Assembly: GCA_045595895.1 (NCBI GenBank) | Contig: JAZOBJ010000013.1 | Span: forward strand, 1 to 64,000 | DNA length: 64,000 bases | Origin: Alloscybalousia sp045595895 | GTDB lineage: Bacteria > Bacillota_I > Bacilli_A > RF39 > UBA660 | Direction of reading: 5' to 3' | Shown here: in pieces, positions 42,195 through 48,780 of the stretch | How the letters are laid out: each line of letters starts with the position of its first letter | Numbering within the stretch: the first letter of the stretch is position 1 | Position numbers and translations under genes: made by a program | Notes under the pieces: model-generated | Told to the model about the DNA's origin: nothing | Databases searched by the model: none | Seen by the model: only the letters and a program-made list of their open reading frames with translations

Positions 42195-43670
42195 ATGGAT
42201 AAAAAAGACATTATAAAAAATATTGCTCTTCGTACAGGTGGAGATATTTATCTTGGTGTAGTAGGTGCAGTTCGTACTGGTAAAAGTACTTTTATTAAAA
42301 AAGTTGTTGAGAATTTAATTGTTCCTAATATTGAAGATGAATATGAAAGAAAGAGAGCTTTAGATGAAGTTCCACAGAGTGCAGCGGGTAAAACTATTAT
42401 GACTACTGAACCTAAGTTTGTTCCTAATACAGCTGCTAAAGTTAATATTGATGATTTTAGTTGTAATATTAGATTAATTGATTGTGTTGGTTACTTAATT
42501 GAAAATGCTAAGGGTGCTGAGGATGAGAATGGACCAAGGCTTGTAAAAACACCTTGGTATGATGATCCAATTGCTTTTAGTGAAGCTGCTGAAATCGGTA
42601 CAGAAAAAGTAATTAAAGATCATTCTACGATTGGAATAGTTGTAACAACGGATGGAAGTATTGGCGAATTTAGTCGAAGCGATTATATAGAAGCTGAAAC
42701 TAGAGTTATACGTGAACTCAAAGAACTTGGGAAACCATTTATAGTTGTTGTTAATTCAACTCATCCGATGGTACCTGAAACTGAAAAAATTTGTGAGAAG
42801 CTTAAAGAAGAGTATGATGTACCAGTTATTGCTATGAATGTTGATAATATGAATCAAAAAGATATGTATGATATTTTAAGAGAAGCTTTATATGAATTTC
42901 CAATTTTAGAAGTTAAGGTTAATATGCCAGAATGGATAGCTATTTTAAATCATAAGAATGAAATTAAAAAAAGTTATATTGATGCGATTAGAGAAAGCGT
43001 TGTTGAAATAGATAAATTAAGAGATGTTGAAAAAATTACGGAACATTTTATGGGTGTTGAGAATATTTCAAAAGCTTATTTATCGGATATTGATCCTTCT
43101 ACAGGTGAAGTTACTATTAATTTAGAAGCACCAACTGAACTATACAATAAAGTATTAACTGATATTATTAAAATTGATGTTACTAATAAGGCTCAATTAT
43201 TATCGTTATTTCAAGATTTTAACGAAGCTAAAAGGGAATATGATCAAATTAAATATGCACTTAAGATGGTTAAACAAACTGGATATGGTGTGGCTTCCCC
43301 AACACTTGATGATATGAAACTTGATACTCCAGAGATAACTAAACAGGGTCCTAGATATGGTGTTAAACTAAAAGCTACAGCGCCATCAATACATATGATT
43401 AGAGTTGATGTTAATTCAACATTTGAACCAATTATAGGTAGTGAAATGCAAAGTAAAGAATTAATTGACTATTTAATGAAAGACAAGGATAAAGATCCTA
43501 GTTGTATTTGGAAAAGTGAAATCTTTGGTAGAAGTTTAGATGTGATTGTTCAAGAGGGAATTCAATCTAAGATTAGTATGATGCCTGATAATATTAGGTT
43601 TAAACTTCAAAATACTTTAACTAAAATAGTTAATAAAGGTTCAAATAATATGATTGCATTTGTGTTATAA
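42195..43670 (+). CDS. spoIVA: Stage IV sporulation protein A, coat basement ATPase
   Basis: Mother-cell ATPase that polymerises on the forespore surface as the base of the spore coat. The N-terminal TRAFAC-type NTPase has Walker A GAVRTGKST at about residues 24-32, GKTIMTTEPKFVPN (sensor threonine region) and IRLIDCVGYL; the middle and C-terminal regions are family-typical to the end (NIRFKLQNTLTKIVNKGSNN...). It is 491 aa, essentially the Bacillus length. The start at 42195 gives MDKKDIIKNIALRTGGDIYL, aligned to homologues, while the GTG four codons earlier does not. Position between der and hup is conserved. Confidence 0.98.
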   Translation: MDKKDIIKNIALRTGGDIYLGVVGAVRTGKSTFIKKVVENLIVPNIEDEYERKRALDEVPQSAAGKTIMTTEPKFVPNTAAKVNIDDFSCNIRLIDCVGYLIENAKGAEDENGPRLVKTPWYDDPIAFSEAAEIGTEKVIKDHSTIGIVVTTDGSIGEFSRSDYIEAETRVIRELKELGKPFIVVVNSTHPMVPETEKICEKLKEEYDVPVIAMNVDNMNQKDMYDILREALYEFPILEVKVNMPEWIAILNHKNEIKKSYIDAIRESVVEIDKLRDVEKITEHFMGVENISKAYLSDIDPSTGEVTINLEAPTELYNKVLTDIIKIDVTNKAQLLSLFQDFNEAKREYDQIKYALKMVKQTGYGVASPTLDDMKLDTPEITKQGPRYGVKLKATAPSIHMIRVDVNSTFEPIIGSEMQSKELIDYLMKDKDKDPSCIWKSEIFGRSLDVIVQEGIQSKISMMPDNIRFKLQNTLTKIVNKGSNNMIAFVL

Positions 43671-43691
43671 GAAGAGAAATCTTCTTTTTTC
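43669..43691 (+). terminator. Terminator after spoIVA
   Basis: A 7-bp stem (43669-43675 with 43680-43686), GAAA loop and T-run. Confidence 0.8.
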
Positions 43692-43725
43692 TTTGGTTTT
43701 ATGTTATTATATTGGTGGTGGTTTT

Positions 43726-44184
43726 ATGGATTTATTAAATAGTAAATATATTATAGTTGAAGTTATTCCAACTTCTACTAAGAGAGAGAATGGAGTAATA
43801 GTTCAGTTATCTGCTTTAAAATTAGATGGTATTAAATTAGTTGATAGATTTGATTATCGTATTGATGAAGATAAAGTACCACTTTCTGATTTTATAGATA
43901 TGTGTAGTTACGATAAGGAAAGTTTTACATATTTAGATACTACTGATGAAATTTTAGATAAGTTTAAAGAGTTTGTTGATGACTTACCTATATTAATTAT
44001 TGACAATATATATACTAGAAATTATTTAGATGGTATATCTGATAAAATGGAGTCAGTTTTCTCATATTTAAATATAGAAAATAGTGATGATGCGATTGAA
44101 AAAATGATTTCTAAGTATCATTTAGAACCAAGCAATTATATTGTTGACTTATTATATGAGGCAATTATTCATGAAAAAGGCTAA
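43726..44184 (+). CDS. Exonuclease-fold protein (DEDDh type) with catalytic residues missing
   Basis: A 152-aa protein. YIIVEVIPTS, then VIVQLSALKLDGIKLVDRFDYRI, has the spacing of the DnaQ-like exonuclease start (D-x-E-T-T-G … IQLSAVKxDxGKIVDRF), and PILIIDNIYTRNYLD fits the later helix where Asp normally binds metal. The metal-binding Asp-x-Glu is Glu-Val-Ile here, so it is probably inactive as a nuclease. The start at 43726 follows TTGGTGGTGGTTTT. It lies alone between spoIVA and hup, with terminators on both sides. The fold call is by eye. Confidence 0.55.
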   Translation: MDLLNSKYIIVEVIPTSTKRENGVIVQLSALKLDGIKLVDRFDYRIDEDKVPLSDFIDMCSYDKESFTYLDTTDEILDKFKEFVDDLPILIIDNIYTRNYLDGISDKMESVFSYLNIENSDDAIEKMISKYHLEPSNYIVDLLYEAIIHEKG

Positions 44185-44200
44185 AAAATAGTCTTTTTAT
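44175..44200 (+). terminator. Terminator before hup
   Basis: A 9-bp stem (44175-44183 with 44189-44197, one G-T pair) and T-rich tail. Confidence 0.7.
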
Positions 44201-44232
44201 TATTTTTTTTAGTAAAATTTCAGTCAAATTGG

Positions 44233-44261
44233 TTGATTTTATAATTATTTCATGCTATTCT
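44233..44261 (+). promoter_or_regulatory. Promoter for hup
   Basis: TTGATT at 44233-44238, 17-nt spacer, TATTCT at 44256-44261 with extended TGc. Confidence 0.6.
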
Positions 44262-44314
44262 TTAAATGTAAGCATAGTATGTGCTTAAATAGAAAATATG
44301 GAGGTTATTTTAAC

Positions 44315-44587
44315 ATGAAAAAAGCAGAATTAGTAGAAGCAGTAGCAGCTAAAGCAGGATTAACTAAAGCAGATGCAGATCGTGCTATCAAAGCTATGTG
44401 TGAAGAAATTCAAGGAGTATTAGCAAAAGGAGATAAAATCACTCTTCCTGGGTTTGGAACTTTCTCAGTAAGCAAGAGAGCTGCTCGTGAAGGACGTAAT
44501 CCACAAACTGGTGCTACAGTTAAAATTGCTGCAAGTAAATCAGCTAGATTTAAACAAAGTTCAGCTCTTAAAGCAGCTCTTAACTAA
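44315..44587 (+). CDS. hup: DNA-binding protein HU
   Basis: Nucleoid protein that bends and packs DNA as a dimer. MKKAELVEAVAAKAGLTKAD, ITLPGFGTFSVSKRAAREGRN, PQTGATVKI and the C-terminal KSARFKQSSALKAALN all match; 90 aa is exactly the family length. The start at 44315 has GGAGGTTATTTTAAC upstream. Third positions are richer in C and A than neighbours, indicating high expression. The position downstream of spoIVA is conserved with Bacillus hbs. Confidence 0.98.
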   Translation: MKKAELVEAVAAKAGLTKADADRAIKAMCEEIQGVLAKGDKITLPGFGTFSVSKRAAREGRNPQTGATVKIAASKSARFKQSSALKAALN

Positions 44588-44606
44588 TATATAGATAAGC
44601 AGTATT

Positions 44607-44637
44607 AAAGAATGATTTATTTCATTCTTTTCTTTTT
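44607..44637 (+). terminator. Terminator after hup
   Basis: A 9-bp stem (44607-44615 with 44622-44630) and T-rich tail. Confidence 0.85.
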
Positions 44638-44652
44638 GGAAAAGGAGTTATT

Positions 44653-45033
44653 ATGAAGAAGTTATTGATTTTACTTGTAGTTATTTTGGGTTTGTGTGGA
44701 TGTAATGATAATAATACTATAGATATTGGTATTAAAAATATTTCTACTCAATCTGTTTTTTCTGAGGTAGATAATAAAGAAACTTATATTATTGATGTTA
44801 GAGAAGAACATGAATATCTATCTGGACATATTAAGAATAGTTATAATGTACCATATTCTAATTTTAATTTAATTAGTGAGATAGGTATTTCTTTTGATAG
44901 TAAAATAGTAGTTTACTGTCAGAGTGGTAATAGAAGTGGTATGGCAGCTAGACAATTACTTGAGATGGGTTATACAAATGTTTACGATATGGGTGGAATT
45001 AATTCTTGGAATTATGAACTAGTAAAAGAGTAA
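44653..45033 (+). CDS. Rhodanese-domain lipoprotein
   Basis: A 126-aa exported lipoprotein. The signal MKKLLILLVVILGLCGCN has lipobox LCGC. The mature part is a single rhodanese domain with VREEHEYLSGHIKNSYNVPY and active-site loop CQSGNRSG. Rhodaneses carry persulfide sulfur; an extracytoplasmic lipid-anchored one may act in redox or sulfur handling at the surface. GGAAAAGGAGTTATT precedes the ATG. It sits alone upstream of cca. Confidence 0.9.
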   Translation: MKKLLILLVVILGLCGCNDNNTIDIGIKNISTQSVFSEVDNKETYIIDVREEHEYLSGHIKNSYNVPYSNFNLISEIGISFDSKIVVYCQSGNRSGMAARQLLEMGYTNVYDMGGINSWNYELVKE

Positions 45034-45036
45034 ATA

Positions 45037-45045
45037 TGTTATAAT
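45037..45045 (+). promoter_or_regulatory. Extended -10 for cca
   Basis: TGtTATAAT, 18 nt before the cca start; no clear -35. Confidence 0.5.
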
Positions 45046-45062
45046 AAAGTTAGGTGAAAAAT

Positions 45063-46163
45063 ATGCTTAAAACAGCTTTAAAACTTATAAAAACAATTGA
45101 AGATAATGGATATCAAGCATATATCGTTGGTGGTTTTGTGCGTGATAAAGTATTGGGTATTACGTCTAATGATATTGATATCTGTACTAATGCTAAACCT
45201 AGTGATATAAGAAATATTTTTCCTGCTTCATGTCTCCCTAATGAAGATTATGGTTCAGTTACAGTAGTAGTTAAGAATATAAGATTTGAAATTACTACTT
45301 TTAGAAAGGAAATTAAATATTTAAATAATCGTAAGCCTGTTGAATTTGAGTATATTGATGATTTATTACAGGATTTAATGAGAAGAGATTTTAAAATTAA
45401 TACTCTTTGTATGGATAAAGATGGTAATATTATTGATTTATTAAATGGTGATAAAGATATAAAATCTCGTGAAATAACTACAGTAGGGGATAGTTATTTA
45501 AAATTTTCAGAAGATGCATTGCGTATTTTAAGAGCAGTTAGATTTGCAACTATACTTGATTTCAGACTTAGTAGTGATATTAAAGAAGCTATAATTAATG
45601 CTAAAAAATATTTAAAAAGTTTATCTTATGAAAGAAAAAGAGAAGAACTTAATAAAATATTTGCGAGTAAGCATGTAAAGTATGGTGTTAAACTACTTTT
45701 AGAACTTGCTCTCGATAAAGAGTTAGAACTTGATAATTTAAGAAATATTAAGTGTTTTGATGATTTAATGGGTATTTGGGCTCAACTTCATGTAGATAAT
45801 ATTTATCCTTTCTCTAAGAATGAAAAACAACTTATGAATGATATAAGAGATGTTTTAGAACTTGATAATTTGGATCCTTTAGTATTATATCGTTATGGTT
45901 TATATGTCAATAGTATTGCGGCTGATTCTAAGGGTATAGATAGAAAAGTTATTACAAAAAAATATAATGAACTTCCTATTAAATCTCGTAATGAGATTTT
46001 AATTGATGGTAGTGAAATTATGACTTTACTTGGAACTAAACCGGGTAAATATTTAAGAAATATTATTAATAGTATAGAAGAAGAAGTAGTAAGAGGGAAT
46101 CTTTCTAATAATAGGGAAGAACTTGTTAATTATGTTTTAAATTATGGAAGTACACAGAATTAG
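45063..46163 (+). CDS. cca: CCA-adding tRNA nucleotidyltransferase
   Basis: Builds or repairs the 3' CCA of tRNAs. The class II signature is intact: IVGGFVRDKVLG, NDIDICTNAKP (catalytic DxD), RRDFKINTL, and EDALRILRAVRFA at the neck domain. Length 366 aa is slightly short of the Bacillus enzyme. The start at 45063 follows TTAGGTGAAAAAT; a GTG three codons earlier lies inside that site. Upstream of dnaD and nth, as in Bacillus (at a greater distance there). Confidence 0.95.
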   Translation: MLKTALKLIKTIEDNGYQAYIVGGFVRDKVLGITSNDIDICTNAKPSDIRNIFPASCLPNEDYGSVTVVVKNIRFEITTFRKEIKYLNNRKPVEFEYIDDLLQDLMRRDFKINTLCMDKDGNIIDLLNGDKDIKSREITTVGDSYLKFSEDALRILRAVRFATILDFRLSSDIKEAIINAKKYLKSLSYERKREELNKIFASKHVKYGVKLLLELALDKELELDNLRNIKCFDDLMGIWAQLHVDNIYPFSKNEKQLMNDIRDVLELDNLDPLVLYRYGLYVNSIAADSKGIDRKVITKKYNELPIKSRNEILIDGSEIMTLLGTKPGKYLRNIINSIEEEVVRGNLSNNREELVNYVLNYGSTQN

Positions 46164-46180
46164 TGTACTTTTCTTAGTTT
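46148..46180 (+). terminator. Terminator overlapping the cca stop
   Basis: An 8-bp stem (46148-46155 with 46163-46170), 7-nt loop, T-rich tail. Confidence 0.8.
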
Positions 46181-46182
46181 TT

Positions 46183-46191
46183 TGGTATAAT
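46183..46191 (+). promoter_or_regulatory. Extended -10 for dnaD
   Basis: TGgTATAAT, 25 nt before the dnaD start. Confidence 0.5.
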
Positions 46192-46216
46192 ATTTTGTAA
46201 TTAGAGAGGTGATACT

Positions 46217-46900
46217 ATGAAAAGCAGTAAGTTAGTTAGTTTACTTAAAAAAGGAAATTTTGTAGTACCTTTATATTTGTTTCAATTAAGAGATAAATTT
46301 AATATTAATTTCAAAGAGTTTATCTTTTTAGTGTATTTGACTAATTTGGGTGATAAAGTTATTTTTAATCCTAACTCTTTATCTAATGATTTAAATTTAT
46401 CTTTACAAGATGTATTATCATATGTTGATACTTTAACAGATAAGGGTTATATTAGTATTGAGGTTATTAAGAATGATAAGAATGTGATGGAAGAATATAT
46501 AGTTTTAGATTTATTTTATGAAAAACTTACTAATATTATGATTGATGGTATTAATCAGGAAAAGATAGAGGAAGAGAAGAATAGTAATGTATTTGAAGTA
46601 ATAGAAAAAGAGTTTGCTAGACCTCTTACTTCTATAGAATACGAGATTATTAGTGCTTGGATAGAGGATGGAGTATCAGAAGAACTTATTTTAGAAGCTA
46701 TTAAAGAGGCTGTGTTTAGTGGAGTATGTAATTTAAGATATATAGATAAGATTTTATATGAATGGGGTAAAAAAGGCATTAAAACGGCTCGGGATGTAGA
46801 AAAGAATCGTGTTGATTTCAAAGAAAAACAGGAAAAGAAAGAGAAATTGGAGTTGTTTGAATATGACTGGTTTGAGGATGGAGAAGACGAAGAAGATTGA
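46217..46900 (+). CDS. dnaD: DNA replication initiation protein DnaD
   Basis: Primosomal protein that acts with DnaA, DnaB and DnaI to load helicase in Firmicutes. The N-terminal winged helix (about residues 1-100, NFVVPLYLFQLRDKFNINFK) is followed by the DnaD domain (FEVIEKEFARPLTSIEYEII, then YIDKILYEWGKKGIKTARDV) and an acidic tail. Length 227 aa is normal. GAGAGGTGATACT lies before the ATG. The end overlaps nth by 23 nt, the same gene pair as in Bacillus. Confidence 0.96.
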   Translation: MKSSKLVSLLKKGNFVVPLYLFQLRDKFNINFKEFIFLVYLTNLGDKVIFNPNSLSNDLNLSLQDVLSYVDTLTDKGYISIEVIKNDKNVMEEYIVLDLFYEKLTNIMIDGINQEKIEEEKNSNVFEVIEKEFARPLTSIEYEIISAWIEDGVSEELILEAIKEAVFSGVCNLRYIDKILYEWGKKGIKTARDVEKNRVDFKEKQEKKEKLELFEYDWFEDGEDEED

Positions 46901-47507
46901 TTTAATTGAATCATATTTAGATGAGTTATTTCCTAATCCTAGGTGTGAACTTAATTATATGAAGGATTATGAGTTGTTGATAGCTGTTGTACTAAGTGCT
47001 CAAACAACTGATAAAAGTGTTAATTTAGTTACTAAGGTATTATTTGATAAATATAAAACTTTAGAAGAATTAAAAGATGCTAAATTGAAAGATATTATTG
47101 ATATTATTAGATCAATTGGTACTTATAACAGAAAGGCTGTTTATGTACTAGAGATAGCTAAAATTTTATATAATGAGTATGATGGTATAGTACCTAATGA
47201 TCGTAAATTATTAGAGGATATGCCTGGTGTTGGTAGAAAGGTTGCTAATGTTGTTCTTAGTGAATGGTTTCATGAAGATTGTATAGCAGTTGATACCCAT
47301 GTTGATAGGGTTAGTAAGAGACTTGGTTTAGCTAATAATGGTGATTCTGTTTTAGAGGTAGAAAAGAAACTACAAAAATATTATTTGAAAGAAAACTGGG
47401 GTAAACGTCATTTGCAAATGGTTTTATTTGGTAGGTATTACTGTAAAAGTAGTAAACCTATGTGTTCTTTGTGTAAATTAAAAAAAATATGTAAGAAAAA
47501 AGATTAG
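46878..47507 (+). CDS. nth: Endonuclease III
   Basis: Base-excision repair glycosylase/lyase for oxidised pyrimidines. Helix-hairpin-helix motif LEDMPGVGRKVANVVL, catalytic Lys in the preceding region and Asp in AVDTHVDRVSKRLGL, and a C-terminal iron-sulfur cluster loop with Cys spacing C-x6-C-x2-C-x5-C. The start at 46878 gives 209 aa and aligns with family N-termini; it overlaps dnaD by 23 nt and has only GGTTTGAGG next to it, so translation is probably coupled. Ends in a shared terminator with mscL. Confidence 0.96.
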   Translation: MEKTKKIDLIESYLDELFPNPRCELNYMKDYELLIAVVLSAQTTDKSVNLVTKVLFDKYKTLEELKDAKLKDIIDIIRSIGTYNRKAVYVLEIAKILYNEYDGIVPNDRKLLEDMPGVGRKVANVVLSEWFHEDCIAVDTHVDRVSKRLGLANNGDSVLEVEKKLQKYYLKENWGKRHLQMVLFGRYYCKSSKPMCSLCKLKKICKKKD

Positions 47508-47526
47508 CATTTGCTAATCTTTATTT
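47499..47526. terminator. Bidirectional terminator between nth and mscL
   Basis: A perfect 10-bp stem (47499-47508 with 47513-47522), ATTT loop, flanked by A-run and T-rich sequence. Confidence 0.85.
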
Positions 47527-47922
47527 GTTTTTCTTTTTTAATAAGTCTCTTATTTCTTCTAGTAGTAATACTTCATCACTTTTAACCGCAGCTGCTTCTT
47601 CAATTACTTCTTCTTTTTTCTTAGCTTTAGCTGTTAAAGTATTTATTACTTTTACGAACATGAATACGCAGAATGCTACTATTAAGAAGTTAATAACATT
47701 TTGGATGAAATTACCATAAAGAATTGTTGAATCTTTAATAGTTGCGTGTAATCCTGTAAAATTAATACCTCCAAGGACAATTCCAATAAGCGGCATTAAG
47801 ATATCTTCTACTAGTGATTTAACAATACTAGTAAAAGCCGAACCAACAATCATACCAACAGCTAAATCTACAACACTTCCACGTGAAATAAATTCTTTAA
47901 ATTCATTAATTACCTTTTTCAT
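47521..47922 (-). CDS. mscL: Large-conductance mechanosensitive channel
   Basis: Pressure-relief channel that opens on osmotic downshock. The start MKKVINEFKEFISRGSVVDLAVGMIVGSAF contains the N-terminal amphipathic helix and first transmembrane gate helix, followed by VEDILMPLIG, a second transmembrane helix (NFLIVAFCVFMFVKVINTL) and the C-terminal helix bundle LLEEIRDLLKKK. 133 aa is normal. AAGGAGGTAAACTT lies upstream on the minus strand. It separates dnaD-nth from ponA-recU, which are contiguous in Bacillus. Confidence 0.97.
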   Translation of the reverse strand: MKKVINEFKEFISRGSVVDLAVGMIVGSAFTSIVKSLVEDILMPLIGIVLGGINFTGLHATIKDSTILYGNFIQNVINFLIVAFCVFMFVKVINTLTAKAKKKEEVIEEAAAVKSDEVLLLEEIRDLLKKKNK

Positions 47923-48014
47923 AAGTTTACCTCCTTGTCTTAATTATAACGTTTTTAGTTGATTTGGACAAGTTATATTGTTTATTTAATCACATATAAT
48001 TTAGTGGTGATAAT

Positions 48015-48752
48015 ATGCCTTACTTAATTACGTTCTTAGCTGGGTGTAGTACTTTAATTGGTTTTTTATTTGTATATTTTAAAAATGATTCTAATAAAGT
48101 TTTAGTTTCTTCTTTATCTTTTGCGAGTGGTGTTATGTTTTTAATATCTATTACTGATTTAATTCCATCATCATTTTCATCTATTAATGAGGTTTATTAT
48201 GTAATACCGGCTTTTTTGATATGTAGTATTTTTGTGATAGTTGGTGTAGTTTTTTCTATGATGATTGATAAGTATTTACCAGATAATAATTATCATGATG
48301 GATATCTTTATCGGGTTGGGATGATATCTATGATAGCCATTATTTTTCATAATGTTCCTGAGGGAATAGCAACTTTTTTAACATCTAATCATGATTTGAA
48401 ACTTGGTATAACTTTGGCTATTGCGTTAGCACTTCATAATATACCAGAAGGTATAAGTGTTGCTGTTCCTATTTATTATAGTACTGGTAGTCGTTTAAAG
48501 GCATTTTTATATACATTTGTTTCTGGTATGAGTGAATTTCTTGGGGCTATATTTGCATCTATTTTTTTAGTAGGATTTAGTAATGATTTTTTTATGGGAT
48601 GTTTATATGCTGTGATTGCTGGTATTATGATGCATATTTCTATTTTTGAGTTGTTACCATCTAGTTTTAAGTATAATAAACCTTTGCGTACTATTTTATC
48701 TTTTATAATTGGATTGCTTTTTATGTATATTAGTGGAGTTTTATTACATTAA
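48015..48752 (+). CDS. ZIP-family metal transporter (ZupT type)
   Basis: A 245-aa membrane protein with eight predicted helices. The metal-binding helices carry HNVPEGIATF and HNIPEGISVAV (ZIP signatures with His, Asn, Pro-Glu), and the later EFLGAIFAS segment is also typical. It most likely imports zinc or other divalent metals. TAGTGGTGATAAT precedes the ATG. It shares a terminator with the convergent ponA. Confidence 0.93.
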   Translation: MPYLITFLAGCSTLIGFLFVYFKNDSNKVLVSSLSFASGVMFLISITDLIPSSFSSINEVYYVIPAFLICSIFVIVGVVFSMMIDKYLPDNNYHDGYLYRVGMISMIAIIFHNVPEGIATFLTSNHDLKLGITLAIALALHNIPEGISVAVPIYYSTGSRLKAFLYTFVSGMSEFLGAIFASIFLVGFSNDFFMGCLYAVIAGIMMHISIFELLPSSFKYNKPLRTILSFIIGLLFMYISGVLLH

Positions 48753-48753
48753 A

Positions 48754-48780
48754 AAAAGAGATTTTTAAAATCTCTTTTAT
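48754..48780. terminator. Bidirectional terminator between the ZIP gene and ponA
   Basis: A stem of about 11-12 bp (48754-48765 with 48767-48778) with A and T runs on the two sides. Confidence 0.8.
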
